Below, in pieces: positions 46,436 to 55,985 of a stretch of 64,000 nt of DNA. This DNA comes from Candidatus Zixiibacteriota bacterium (GTDB lineage: Bacteria; Zixibacteria; MSB-5A5; GN15; FEB-12): the NCBI GenBank assembly GCA_024276275.1, contig JAJRXM010000007.1:36322-100321 (forward strand), written 5' to 3'. The notes beneath the pieces were generated by a model that was not told the origin of the DNA, did no database searches, and worked only from the letters and a program-made list of their open reading frames with translations. Within the stretch, counting starts at the first letter, position 1; each line of letters opens with the position of its first letter. A program made the position numbers and the translations under genes.

Positions 46436-48511
46436 ATGCAGGAATCACTATTAAATAAAATTACTTCCCGCTCTGATATTTTATTAGCAGTCGGATTTAT
46501 AGGTATTATTGCAGTACTTATTATACCGATTCCGACAGCTCTGCTTGATTTTGCTTTGGCATTTAATATCACTTTCTCAATCGTTATTTTGCTGACAACT
46601 TTATATATCACCAAACCGCTGGAACTTTCTGTATTCCCGGGAATGCTTTTAGTAGTAACACTTTTACGATTGTCATTAAACGTCGCATCGACAAGACTTA
46701 TTCTTGGTGACGCATACGCAGGTGAAGTTATCAATTCATTCGGTAATTTTGTGGTACAGGGAAACTACGTTGTCGGGTTTATCGTCTTTATCATCCTTGT
46801 CATCATTCAGTTTGTTGTGATTACAAAAGGTGCCGGACGTATTTCTGAAGTTTCAGCTAGGTTTACATTGGATGCTATGCCGGGTAAACAGATGGCGATA
46901 GATGCTGATTTAAATGCCGGCATTCTTTCAGAAGAAGATGCCCGCACCCGTCGTGCTGAAATTGCCAGCGAAGCGGATTTTTATGGAGCAATGGACGGTG
47001 CTTCAAAATTTGTTCGTGGTGATGCTATTGCAGGTATTCTAATTACAATGATAAATATTATCGGTGGTTTCATTATTGGTGTAGCCATTAATGATATGTC
47101 GCTTTCTGAGTCAATGAGAACTTATTCACTCCTTTCGATTGGTGATGGGATCGTCACACAGATCCCATCACTTTTAGTTTCCACAGCTTCAGGTATCATC
47201 GTAACTCGTTCTACATCTGAATCGAATATGGGCAGAGACCTCGCCCGCCAGTTGACCAGACAACCAAGAGCAATCATGGTAGCAGCAACGGTACTGATTT
47301 TATTCGGATTGATGCCGGGTATGCCGACAGTAACATTTTTGGTTCTGGGTGCAATCGTCGGTGCAGTCGGATATTTGTCTCAGGAATCTATTAAACAAAA
47401 AGAAAATGCAGAAGTTGAAGAACAACAACAGCAACAGGAAGCATCGGAAGAAAAACCACAGGAACGTACTGAAGATTTACTTAAAATTGATTCTTTAGGT
47501 CTGGAAATCGGATACGGGTTGATACCGCTTGTAGATGTTAAACAAGGCGGAGACCTTTTAAGCAGAGTCGGTACGATTCGTAAACAGCTTGCTACAGAGC
47601 TTGGTGTGATAGTTCCGTCTGTACGTATTCGTGATAATGTGCAGTTAAGTCCAAACGAATATCAGATAAAAATCAAAGGTATTACAATAGCAAAATTTGA
47701 ATTGATGGTTGACCATTTATTAGCAATCAATCCGGGTTTTGTAGATGATAAACTGGACGGGTTTGATACTATCGACCCGGCATTTGAATTACAGGCTACC
47801 TGGATAATTCCAAATTTAAAAGAAATTGCCGAAGCAAAAGGGTTTACTGTTGTTGAACCTGCCGCCGTTGTTGCGACACATTTAACAGAAGTAATCAGAA
47901 ACGCTTCTTCTGAAATATTATCACGTCAGGATGTTCAACGACTGATTGATACTCTCAAGGAAGATTATCCTGCCTTGGTTGAATCTGTCATCCCTGAAAT
48001 AGTGCCACTCGGTTCATTACAAAAAGTTCTGGTTTCATTATTAGCAGAAAAAATTCCTATTCGAGACTTGGCAACTATTTTAGAAACAACATCCGATTAT
48101 ATAGGTGCAACAAAAGATTCCGATGTCTTGGCAGAATATGTTCGCATGTCGCTAAAACGTCAGATAACAGATTTATATCGTGATAAATCCGGTAAGATAA
48201 ATGTCTTTACCATAGACCCACAAATAGAACAACAATTAGCCGATTCTGTCCAGAATACCAAACAAGGTTTGATGCTTGTGATGGACCCTGCAATGACAGA
48301 AGTACTTATAGAAAAAATAAAATCACAATCAGAACTCATGCAGTCAGCCGGATATATCCCGGTCTGTATCTGCTCACCGAATATCAGGCTTGCTTTGAGA
48401 AGATTAGTCGAAGCAACCTGTCCGTCATTGGCTGTGGTTTCATATAACGAAATTTTACCTGTTGTTGAGCTTGTCTCAACCGGAATGGTGAGGTTAAACG
48501 ATGATAATTAA
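46436..48511 (+). CDS. flhA: Flagellar export gate protein FlhA
   Basis: Export gate and chaperone-docking platform. It has 691 residues: eight TM helices in the first about 320, with FHIPEP-type motifs (FPGMLLVVTLLRLSLNVASTRLIL, FTLDAMPGKQMAIDADLNAG); a Gln/Glu-rich linker (about 323-345); and a four-subdomain cytoplasmic region. It overlaps flhF by 11 bases. Confidence 0.97.
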   Translation: MQESLLNKITSRSDILLAVGFIGIIAVLIIPIPTALLDFALAFNITFSIVILLTTLYITKPLELSVFPGMLLVVTLLRLSLNVASTRLILGDAYAGEVINSFGNFVVQGNYVVGFIVFIILVIIQFVVITKGAGRISEVSARFTLDAMPGKQMAIDADLNAGILSEEDARTRRAEIASEADFYGAMDGASKFVRGDAIAGILITMINIIGGFIIGVAINDMSLSESMRTYSLLSIGDGIVTQIPSLLVSTASGIIVTRSTSESNMGRDLARQLTRQPRAIMVAATVLILFGLMPGMPTVTFLVLGAIVGAVGYLSQESIKQKENAEVEEQQQQQEASEEKPQERTEDLLKIDSLGLEIGYGLIPLVDVKQGGDLLSRVGTIRKQLATELGVIVPSVRIRDNVQLSPNEYQIKIKGITIAKFELMVDHLLAINPGFVDDKLDGFDTIDPAFELQATWIIPNLKEIAEAKGFTVVEPAAVVATHLTEVIRNASSEILSRQDVQRLIDTLKEDYPALVESVIPEIVPLGSLQKVLVSLLAEKIPIRDLATILETTSDYIGATKDSDVLAEYVRMSLKRQITDLYRDKSGKINVFTIDPQIEQQLADSVQNTKQGLMLVMDPAMTEVLIEKIKSQSELMQSAGYIPVCICSPNIRLALRRLVEATCPSLAVVSYNEILPVVELVSTGMVRLNDDN

Positions 48512-49634
48512 AACTTTTAGAGCTGAAACATCCTCGGCAGCATTAAAACGTGTCCGTGAAGAAATGGGTGGGGATGCCATTGTATTAAAAACGACTCAAG
48601 AAACCGGTGCGTTAGGAAGAATTATTTATGAAGTGACTGCTTGTCTGGAAAATCCAACTGTCGGACAAACTTCAAAAATATTCCCTGATGCAAAAGATAT
48701 AGTGCAAGAACCAATCAATACTGCTCCAATCGTTTCTTCCGATAAAAACTCTCAAGAACAACTACTAACTGAAACAGTACATGAAGATATTTGGAAAAAA
48801 CGGTATGAAAAACTTGAGTTTAAAATCAATTCGTTTTTAGATTCTGATTTAAAAAAAGAGCAACGTGGTAGTTCTCCTTTTGATTTTGTTTTTGAACAAC
48901 TTTCGGATCATGATTTTTCTGCGGAATTTATAAATGAATTCAAAACTGAATTAGAAGAATCGTACGATGCTTCAACAGATACTATTGATATTGTAAAAGA
49001 AAAACTTACTGAAAAATTAAATCAGTTTATTGTAAAAGATTTTTCCATAACTACCGGCGATAGACTTGCCTTTGTCGGTCCTGCCGGTTCGGGGAAACCA
49101 TCGGTGATGGGTAAACTGGCAGCCTCGCTTGTTATGAAAGAGAAAAAGAAAGTAACCCTCATCACACTGGATGATGTCAAATTAGGTGCTTACGATGAAA
49201 CTGCCGCTTATGCTGAAATTCTCGGAACAGAGTATGCCGACAATCGTAGTGCTATCGAGTCATCTATTAGTACCGATACAATTACACTTATTGATACAGT
49301 TGCAATTCCTAATAAAATAGAAAATATAATTCCAATAAAAGAGAGACTTGAATCTATCGGAACTACGCATCGCATCGCAGTTTTTTCAGCGATTATGCGT
49401 TCCAAAGATGTTACCGCGATGAAAGAACAAATGGCGATGATAGCTCCGACGCATCTTGTTATTACCAAGACCGATATGACAGAATGTCTTGGTACTCTTA
49501 TTACAGCTGCTCATTCATTTGGATTAAAAATTCTATATACAACTGATTCGCATGGCGGTGTAGGAAGGTTGAATAAGCCTCAAACAGAAGAACTTGTAAA
49601 TCGAATTTTACCTATTGAGGTTGCAAGTGAATAG
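48501..49634 (+). CDS. flhF: FlhF-like SRP GTPase with degenerate G motifs
   Basis: FlhF helps position polar flagella. It has 377 residues. The start MIIKTFRAETSSAALKRVREEMGGDAIVLKT and the NG-domain layout are typical. Walker A reads GPAGSGKPS (193-201), with Pro at 200 where Thr is invariant. The DTAGR motif is replaced by DTVAI, and the usual TLD-x-YR-x-GA box reads TLDDVKLGA. The G4 motif ITKTD remains. A single A-to-C change at 49098 would explain Pro200, but the other losses suggest real degeneration of GTP binding. It is coupled to flhA upstream and flhG downstream. Confidence 0.85.
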   Translation: MIIKTFRAETSSAALKRVREEMGGDAIVLKTTQETGALGRIIYEVTACLENPTVGQTSKIFPDAKDIVQEPINTAPIVSSDKNSQEQLLTETVHEDIWKKRYEKLEFKINSFLDSDLKKEQRGSSPFDFVFEQLSDHDFSAEFINEFKTELEESYDASTDTIDIVKEKLTEKLNQFIVKDFSITTGDRLAFVGPAGSGKPSVMGKLAASLVMKEKKKVTLITLDDVKLGAYDETAAYAEILGTEYADNRSAIESSISTDTITLIDTVAIPNKIENIIPIKERLESIGTTHRIAVFSAIMRSKDVTAMKEQMAMIAPTHLVITKTDMTECLGTLITAAHSFGLKILYTTDSHGGVGRLNKPQTEELVNRILPIEVASE

Positions 49635-50481
49635 ACTAAAGTTAAATAAAAATATTTCAGCAAAGGGAAATAACAGTAAGCTGATATCGATACTATCCGG
49701 TAAGGGTGGGGTCGGAAAATCAGTCATTGTGTATAATCTTGCTGATACTCTAGCCCGTATGGGCAAGCGAGTTCTTGTAGTAGATGCCGATGTTAATTTC
49801 GGTAACCAGCATGTGCTTGCAAATATCAATATTGATTATGGCTTTAGTCAGTTCGCAAAGGGTGAACTTTCGTTAAAAGAAGCAACGGTCAAATTATCTG
49901 AAAATGTAACTTTGCTCGCATCGGTTAATGCAATAGGTCTTTTTGATGAAATAGATATTGCAACAATTGCCGATTGTATAAACCGTATCCGAACTGATGC
50001 CGGAAATTATGATATCGTATTGATTGACCATAGTTCCGGTGTGAACAAACATTCTTCTGTAATGGCTTATGGGTCAGATTCTGTACTTACAGTTTTAGTA
50101 CCGGAATTGACTTCTATTTCAGACAGTTATGGTCTGTTTAAGTATCTACATGACATCAATCCAAATGTCGAGTGTCGATTCTTAGTCAACCGTGTTCAGA
50201 CTTCAGATGAGGCAGAATATATATATACCAAACTTTGTGCTGTTGCGGAAAGATTTGTTGAATCAATTCCAAGATATTTCGGATATCTCCAAGAAAATGA
50301 TGATTTCAGAAAATCAGTAGCATCTCAAAAAACTGTACAAAAATCCAGTCCGGATTCAGCAGTTTTATCAGAGCTTAACGCTTTAGCTCATAAGCTCTTA
50401 GGTCCTGAAGTTTCTCGAAATCGTTTTAACTCACTAGAACGAATAAATAAAACAACGGCATTAGCCGATATAAAGGGATAG
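49627..50481 (+). CDS. flhG: Flagellar number regulator FlhG (MinD-like ATPase)
   Basis: MinD/ParA-family ATPase that limits flagellar number with FlhF. It has 284 residues from GTG 49627, which overlaps the flhF stop; TTG 49615 is an alternative. The deviant Walker A GKGGVGKS is near residues 24-31, followed by VLVVDADVNFGNQHVL and DIVLIDHSSGVNK. The usual C-terminal amphipathic helix is not obvious. It is intact, in contrast to its degenerate FlhF partner. Confidence 0.92.
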   Translation: MNRLKLNKNISAKGNNSKLISILSGKGGVGKSVIVYNLADTLARMGKRVLVVDADVNFGNQHVLANINIDYGFSQFAKGELSLKEATVKLSENVTLLASVNAIGLFDEIDIATIADCINRIRTDAGNYDIVLIDHSSGVNKHSSVMAYGSDSVLTVLVPELTSISDSYGLFKYLHDINPNVECRFLVNRVQTSDEAEYIYTKLCAVAERFVESIPRYFGYLQENDDFRKSVASQKTVQKSSPDSAVLSELNALAHKLLGPEVSRNRFNSLERINKTTALADIKG

Positions 50482-50488
50482 CATACTT

Positions 50489-51373
50489 ATGGTTAGCACT
50501 GTAAAAGAAAAGAAGAAAAAAAGTACAATGGCTAAACAAACAACAGTTTCTAAAGCTAATGCAAAAAGTAAAGAAACGATTGTAAAACCAAAACGTGTCA
50601 AAAAATGGGATGTTTCTCCACAGGAATGGTCCCGCTATTGGAAAGACCGGTCACCAGAACGTCGTCGTAAGCTGCTAGATAAATATGTTCCGCTTGTTCA
50701 AAACGTAGCAACACGAATGGCTATGGGATTTCCACGTTCGGTTGAGATAAATGATTTAGTCTCAACAGGAGTTATCGGTTTGATAGAAGCATTTAAAAAT
50801 TACGATCCTGATAGAGGTGTAAAGTTTGAAACGTATGCAGTTCCCCGTATTCGCGGAGCTATCCTGGATGAACTTCGTGCCTTAGACTGGGTGCCTCGTT
50901 CTACACGGGCAAAATCACGTGAAATAGACAGAGCCTTATCAGCTCTTGAAAATATTCACGGAAGAAAACCTGAGAAACATGAATTGGCAAAACAAATGAA
51001 CCTTTCAATGCCTGAACTACACGCAGCACTAGGCGATGTTTCAGGAACTCATATTTTATCACTTGATGAGGTTATTTATCGTGAAGACGATAACCGTCAG
51101 GTACCAAGAATTGAAACAGTCATAGACCATGATACTGTTTCTGTTTTGGGTGATATTGAAAAAGATGAATTGAAAACATTTTTAGGTGTAGCTATTAACA
51201 AACTAACCAAACAAGAAAAATTAGTTATTGCTCTCTATTACTTTGAAGAATTGACTTTAAAGGAAATCGGTGAAGTGATGACAATTTCAGAATCACGCGT
51301 ATCTCAGATTCATACAAAAGCTGTCTTGAAACTCAGAGGTATGGTGAGAGAAAAATTTGCCTTGACCGGTTAA
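50489..51373 (+). CDS. fliA: Flagellar sigma factor FliA (sigma-28)
   Basis: Directs transcription of late flagellar genes. It has 294 residues. A basic N-terminal extension of about 40 residues precedes the sigma-70-type regions: 2 (NDLVSTGVIGLIEAFKNYDPDRGVKFETYAVPRIRGAILDELR), 3 (SREIDRALSALENIHGRKPEKHELA) and 4 (LTLKEIGEVMTISESRVSQIHTKAVLKLR). It follows flhG by 7 bp. A candidate target promoter is at 57187-57213. Confidence 0.95.
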   Translation: MVSTVKEKKKKSTMAKQTTVSKANAKSKETIVKPKRVKKWDVSPQEWSRYWKDRSPERRRKLLDKYVPLVQNVATRMAMGFPRSVEINDLVSTGVIGLIEAFKNYDPDRGVKFETYAVPRIRGAILDELRALDWVPRSTRAKSREIDRALSALENIHGRKPEKHELAKQMNLSMPELHAALGDVSGTHILSLDEVIYREDDNRQVPRIETVIDHDTVSVLGDIEKDELKTFLGVAINKLTKQEKLVIALYYFEELTLKEIGEVMTISESRVSQIHTKAVLKLRGMVREKFALTG

Positions 51374-51395
51374 AAAATACAAAGGAGTTGCTGAG

Positions 51396-51698
51396 ATGGA
51401 TGAACTTTTTAGAACTGTTCAAAATCTACCTCGCGTAACTACATCTGAACGGTTAAAACCGGCTGATCGAGCCAACAAAGATAAAACAAAAGACGGTTTT
51501 TCTGATGTCTTAAAAGAAAAGATGAAAGAAGAACTCGATAAAGAAAAAGATCTTCTCATTTTACATGAGGAAGATGAAGAAACAGAAGAAGAAAATAAAC
51601 AAAGTGACCAAGATGAACAACAGCATGAGTCAAAAGAAGAAGAATCGGATAACACCGATGACGACTCTCCTGCTGAACATGTTGATTTTAAAGCATAG
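51396..51698 (+). CDS. Small acidic protein of unknown function
   Basis: A 100-residue protein. The first half is basic (ERLKPADRANKDKTKDGFSDVLKEKMKEELDKEKD) and the second half nearly all Glu, Asp, Gln and Ser (about 55-95), so it is probably disordered. AAAGGAG precedes the ATG. It follows fliA by 22 bp and lies in the transcript of flagellar accessory genes. No family recognised. Confidence 0.65.
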   Translation: MDELFRTVQNLPRVTTSERLKPADRANKDKTKDGFSDVLKEKMKEELDKEKDLLILHEEDEETEEENKQSDQDEQQHESKEEESDNTDDDSPAEHVDFKA

Positions 51699-51714
51699 CA
51701 AAGGATAAGTGAAA

Positions 51715-52140
51715 ATGGAACTTTCACAAGAATTTTTAATTGATATGGCAATAAATGCCGGGGGGTATTTATTTGCCGGAATTATTTCAGTCCTTATTTA
51801 TTCTCTCTTTCAAAAGAAGAAACCTGCTGTAGCCGTAGATGAATTAGTTGCAGAAAAACAAACTCATACAGCATCGACTGAAAAAAACATAAGTACCGCA
51901 TTAACAAACGAAAGAAAAGTTGAGTTTATAACTTTTGGACAAGAACAACAAAGCTATAAAAAAGAACCGATAATAGAAAAACCTGAAGTTCCAAAAGAAA
52001 ATAACAGTAGAATGAATCGTAAGGAAGCTATCGGGTTTGCCAAGAAAATGCTTCTTGCCGGAGCATCGCATGAAAAAATTAAAAAATTAATACCGGTTTC
52101 AGAGTCAGAACTGGCTTTACTAAGTTTAAATATTAAGTAG
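51715..52140 (+). CDS. Membrane protein with DUF2802-like C-terminus
   Basis: A 141-residue protein from ATG 51715 (a GTG at 51709 is too close to the AAGGA at 51701). An N-terminal TM helix (about 10-32) is followed by a polar linker of about 60 residues. A short helix-turn domain, MNRKEAIGFAKKMLLAGASHEKIKKLIPVSESELALL (read in two parts), resembles DUF2802, which often sits beside chemotaxis and flagellar genes. Confidence 0.65.
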   Translation: MELSQEFLIDMAINAGGYLFAGIISVLIYSLFQKKKPAVAVDELVAEKQTHTASTEKNISTALTNERKVEFITFGQEQQSYKKEPIIEKPEVPKENNSRMNRKEAIGFAKKMLLAGASHEKIKKLIPVSESELALLSLNIK

Positions 52141-52161
52141 AATAAACATACGGAGAATATT

Positions 52162-53352
52162 ATGTCAAATGAGAGTCCCTTTTTTCTTGCAAAGGTTGAA
52201 TGCCCTTTATGCAAAACAATAAATGAATTTGAAACTATAAAGGTAGGTTCCTTTATGGAGGGCGGAAGGGATACTGATTTCTGCCCAAAAGATATCACAT
52301 GGAAATATCCAAGATATCAAAGTTATAATCCTCTTGTGTATTTTACAGCTGTATGTGATAATTGTTATTATACCAGAGAATTTAATTCTAACTTCAAAGA
52401 ATGGAAAAAAGATAATACTTTCCGTTCGTATCGACTGAAATCAATAAAAGAAAAACATCTTGAGCAGCTTGCTCAAGCAGATTCTGTCGTACGAGCTTTG
52501 GGTGAATCAATAAATATATCATCATTTCCAAATGAATCGGCAATTGTAAAATTACAACTTGCAATTTTTGATGAAATGTTAAGCGAACATAAGAAAAATT
52601 TGGATTTAGGTAGATTTTATCTTCGCATAGGATGGCTTTTTAGAGATTTTGATAAAGATGAAAATCCTAATCACAAATTTGTTAAAGGAATGTTACTAGA
52701 ACTAGATAATTCTCTTTCCATATTTAATAATTCTCTGAGTAGTACATCTGATGAATTAGCTAAATACAGTCGCCATCTTAGTGCCCATTTTGAAACATCC
52801 GAATTAACATCCGATGTTAAAGCAATGATGGCACCATATAAAGAAAAGTTTTCAGAAAAACTTAATCTTATCCAAACATCATTACAAAACTATAAAGATT
52901 CTGTCGAATCATTAAATGCCTTGTCTAACGAATATCAAAATAGTGCGACCAAGGGCGACAATGGAAACGGTATCGGTGTTGGTTTTAGTAATAACAGCAG
53001 TTTCTTTGAATTTTTAACAAACTTGCAGAAAAAAGATCCGAATATTGTAACTGATGAAAAAGAAGCTTTGAAAAAATCTGTTTATCATTATAAAGAAGCA
53101 TTTGCCTCCGGTAGAGAAATCACTCCGGGAAATCAACAGATACAAGCATCATATTTAATTGCGGAACTTTCACGTCGCGTAGGTGATCATGATTCAGCAA
53201 GAGAGTACTTCAACAGCACTATCAAGCATGGACAGGAATTTATCTACCAAAATAGAAATGATCGTTCAAGAATTGCTCTGGCTCGTAAGATATTAGAACT
53301 TGCTATTGAACAGGGTAAATTGAACATGGCAGTACTCAAATCAAGGAAATAA
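52162..53352 (+). CDS. DUF2225 family protein
   Basis: A 396-residue cytoplasmic protein. The N-terminal zinc-ribbon-like pairs CPLC and CDNC stand about 50 residues apart, with GRDTDFCPKD between them, typical of DUF2225. The remainder is helical with TPR-like repeats near the end (YHYKEAFASGRE, YLIAELSRRVGDHDSAREYF). A coiled stretch lies at about 215-255. DUF2225 members are found near flagellar or gliding genes in several phyla; the function is unknown. Confidence 0.8.
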   Translation: MSNESPFFLAKVECPLCKTINEFETIKVGSFMEGGRDTDFCPKDITWKYPRYQSYNPLVYFTAVCDNCYYTREFNSNFKEWKKDNTFRSYRLKSIKEKHLEQLAQADSVVRALGESINISSFPNESAIVKLQLAIFDEMLSEHKKNLDLGRFYLRIGWLFRDFDKDENPNHKFVKGMLLELDNSLSIFNNSLSSTSDELAKYSRHLSAHFETSELTSDVKAMMAPYKEKFSEKLNLIQTSLQNYKDSVESLNALSNEYQNSATKGDNGNGIGVGFSNNSSFFEFLTNLQKKDPNIVTDEKEALKKSVYHYKEAFASGREITPGNQQIQASYLIAELSRRVGDHDSAREYFNSTIKHGQEFIYQNRNDRSRIALARKILELAIEQGKLNMAVLKSRK

Positions 53353-53360
53353 AAAGTAGT

Positions 53361-54095
53361 ATGCAATTATCTATACCTAAAATTCCCGAACCGCTTATTA
53401 TCTGGGAAAAAATAGAACTGTTCACATCTCTTGATCCAAACGCAGGACTATATGTTGCTAGAATTGAGGACTTTGTTGATGATGGTATGATCATAACTCA
53501 ACCGGAACTTATTAAGGGTGATATTCTTCTTCGGGATAACTGTGAAATAATTTTGGATATTACAAAAACGGATGCGATATACCGTTTTCATTCGGTCATA
53601 CAAAAACAAAACAACAACGGTCGACCAAAGTATTTCCTGTCAAAACCGTCATTTATTAAAAGAATTCAAAGAAGAGATTTTGCCAGAGTTGTCTATTCAA
53701 CATCGGTGGAATATACGTTGTTTAATGAACAATATAACAATAAACAAAAATGGTATAAATCATATTCATGGGACATAAGCGGAAACGGAATATTGATTGA
53801 GACAAAAGATTTTGTAAAACAAAATTCATTAGTTCTCTTAAAAATTAAGTTGTTCGAGGAATTAGGAATCAATCTTCCTGTTTTAGGGAGAACACATCGG
53901 GTACTTTTAGATAACAATATCCGCTTAAGCGGTATTGGAATTATTACATCGTCTGAGATGCAAGGCTTTGAAAAAAAATATCCTCTTAATAAAGTAGAAA
54001 AATTGGTTTATAATTTTGACAATATCGCACAAGAAAAATTGATAAAGTTTATTTTTAACGAACAAATTGACCAAAGAAAAAAAGGACTTTTATAA
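53361..54095 (+). CDS. PilZ-domain c-di-GMP receptor (first of three)
   Basis: A 244-residue protein. A YcgR-N-like beta domain (about 10-98) is followed by a PilZ domain with the RxxxR motif at 105-109 (RDFAR) and DISGNG at 138-143, the residues that bind c-di-GMP. It resembles flagellar brake proteins in layout. The next gene starts 1 base after it ends. Confidence 0.85.
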   Translation: MQLSIPKIPEPLIIWEKIELFTSLDPNAGLYVARIEDFVDDGMIITQPELIKGDILLRDNCEIILDITKTDAIYRFHSVIQKQNNNGRPKYFLSKPSFIKRIQRRDFARVVYSTSVEYTLFNEQYNNKQKWYKSYSWDISGNGILIETKDFVKQNSLVLLKIKLFEELGINLPVLGRTHRVLLDNNIRLSGIGIITSSEMQGFEKKYPLNKVEKLVYNFDNIAQEKLIKFIFNEQIDQRKKGLL

Positions 54096-54096
54096 A

Positions 54097-54861
54097 ATGT
54101 CGACCCTAGCACCTGCAAATAATGCAAAAACTAAAAATAAAATGATGAGTAAAGATTTAGAACTTTCATCATTGGTCGGTAGAGAAATGCTTGTATTGTC
54201 CGGTCAATTTGAAAACAACTCACAATATACCAAAGTAATAATGGTGCATGAAAATATTATTTCATTAGATAACGGTGGAGAAGGCAACGAACTTAATCGA
54301 GTGGACAACAATACAGATATAGTAGTACAATTTGACTATAAAGGTCAAAGACTTTCGGCAAAAGCAAAATTATACAGAACAATTAAAGGAAGAAGTAATA
54401 TCGTCTTACATGAGACAGTTGTCCCGCTTAGTAGAAGAATGTTTAAACGATATGAATTAACATGTCAGGTTCGATGTGCGATACTTCCTTTACAAAGAAT
54501 TATCGAATCAGATATGTCCAAACTCAGGTGGTTGCAAGTCGACTCTATAAATATATCAAGCGGAGGCATTCTGTTACCTATTCCTTCAAAAATTAAAAAC
54601 GATACATATTTACTGCTAAATATTGATTATGAAAACCCGCATTTACCTAATTTAATTATTGGACAAGTGAAACATTCACAGTCTATCAATAACTACAGCC
54701 ATCATGTAGGAACTCAGTTTATTCTACAAGAGAATAAAGAAAATTATTTTTCACCTTTAGTATTAAAAAAAATACCGCAAAAAGCACTTGATTATACAAT
54801 CAAAACCAGAAACCGATTTGATAAATTTCTTTTAGAAAAATTATCAAAAACGGAGGAGTGA
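54097..54861 (+). CDS. PilZ-domain c-di-GMP receptor (second of three)
   Basis: A 254-residue protein from ATG 54097. An upstream TTG (54067) overlaps the previous gene, but the A/G-rich AAAGGA is better placed for 54097. An N-terminal YcgR-N-like part (about 20-110) is followed by PilZ with RMFKR (114-118) and NISSGG (152-157). Both c-di-GMP motifs are intact. Confidence 0.82.
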   Translation: MSTLAPANNAKTKNKMMSKDLELSSLVGREMLVLSGQFENNSQYTKVIMVHENIISLDNGGEGNELNRVDNNTDIVVQFDYKGQRLSAKAKLYRTIKGRSNIVLHETVVPLSRRMFKRYELTCQVRCAILPLQRIIESDMSKLRWLQVDSINISSGGILLPIPSKIKNDTYLLLNIDYENPHLPNLIIGQVKHSQSINNYSHHVGTQFILQENKENYFSPLVLKKIPQKALDYTIKTRNRFDKFLLEKLSKTEE

Positions 54862-54864
54862 GTT

Positions 54865-55365
54865 ATGAGTGATAAAACAAAAGTAAAGTATATCTCTGAT
54901 GTCGATATAGACGATACCGATGTACTTGTTAAAAAACCGTTTAAGGTACAAAAAGAAAACAAACGACGCTTTGTCAGAGTAGAGATTTCAGCTCCTGTAT
55001 CCATGCGAAATCTCAAAGATAATCTTATGCAAATTACAGATGATGAGATTTACTCTATTGAAGGCACGATATTTAATATCTCTGCCAACGGAGTGTTAGT
55101 CGAGATGCAGGAGAAAGTATCCGAAAAAGATTTTGTTCTAATGAAATTTACTATCCAGGATGTTGAAACCCTTGATTCTGTTCTAGGCGTTGTGAAAAGA
55201 ATTGATACAGAAGACACAGGTAACCTTGTCGGAATAGAATTTTTATCTCCCGGAGCATTAAAAGACCGTTTGTCAAAACCGGAGATTGAACTTCTGCAAG
55301 AAAATATCTCTAATTTTAATGATAGTATTCATGATACTCTCGAAAAATATTTCTATAAGAAATAA
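54865..55365 (+). CDS. PilZ-domain c-di-GMP receptor (third of three)
   Basis: A 166-residue protein made mostly of one PilZ domain: RRFVR (34-38) and NISANG (71-76). A short acidic N-terminus and a helical C-terminal end (DTLEKYFYKK) flank it. It has no YcgR-N domain, unlike its two neighbours. GGAGG precedes its ATG. Confidence 0.85.
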   Translation: MSDKTKVKYISDVDIDDTDVLVKKPFKVQKENKRRFVRVEISAPVSMRNLKDNLMQITDDEIYSIEGTIFNISANGVLVEMQEKVSEKDFVLMKFTIQDVETLDSVLGVVKRIDTEDTGNLVGIEFLSPGALKDRLSKPEIELLQENISNFNDSIHDTLEKYFYKK

Positions 55366-55379
55366 ACAAAGTAGAAAAA

Positions 55380-55982
55380 ATGAAAAACTTAATTTTAGTC
55401 ATCTTAATTCTTATCTGTTCTTTCAGCGTTAATGCTGCCCCTCGGAATAAGAATATATTAATTAAAGTCATTACTCCTGAATTAGCATGGGCTGATTCAC
55501 AGATAGAGACGAAAATATTGAAATCTTTTTCCTCTCAATCAAATTTGCGTGTTCAACTGGTAAATGATAAAAGTAATACTGTACCTCAGTTTCCGGAAAA
55601 TTTTTATGATACTGATTTAGTCCTTGAATGGGGCAAAGAAATCGGAGGTCGTTATATGATGATTGTTGATGTTCAAAGTGAACGACTTGAAAAACGTAAA
55701 TCATTTCATTTACCACTTATCTTTCATAAATACCAAACGTACGGAGTCATTGAATGTGAGATGCGATTGTTTGATTTAGAAAGAGGTAAACTGCTTTCGG
55801 TGAAATCGTTTAAAGTTGAAGAAGAAGGTTCAAGAATTTTTCAAGCAACGATGGATGACAATATTAATGATCCTGATTTACATATAACAGCTCCCGGTAA
55901 GATTCATTTTTTTAACAAACTTGAAGATAAGTTTGTAACTGAACTTAAAAAGAAATCAAAAGTATATTTTGGATTGCGGTAA
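55380..55982 (+). CDS. Exported protein of unknown function
   Basis: A 200-residue protein with a signal peptide (about 1-19, ending VNAA). The pattern (an ITPELAWADSQIETKILKSF helix, then YMMIVDVQSERL, then VIECEMRLFDLERGKLLSVKSFKV) resembles periplasmic CsgG/FlgT-like alpha-beta domains that detect or build envelope complexes, but the similarity is only at the level of strand pattern. It overlaps no neighbour and is followed 3 bp later by the GAF gene. Confidence 0.6.
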   Translation: MKNLILVILILICSFSVNAAPRNKNILIKVITPELAWADSQIETKILKSFSSQSNLRVQLVNDKSNTVPQFPENFYDTDLVLEWGKEIGGRYMMIVDVQSERLEKRKSFHLPLIFHKYQTYGVIECEMRLFDLERGKLLSVKSFKVEEEGSRIFQATMDDNINDPDLHITAPGKIHFFNKLEDKFVTELKKKSKVYFGLR

Positions 55983-55985
55983 ACT

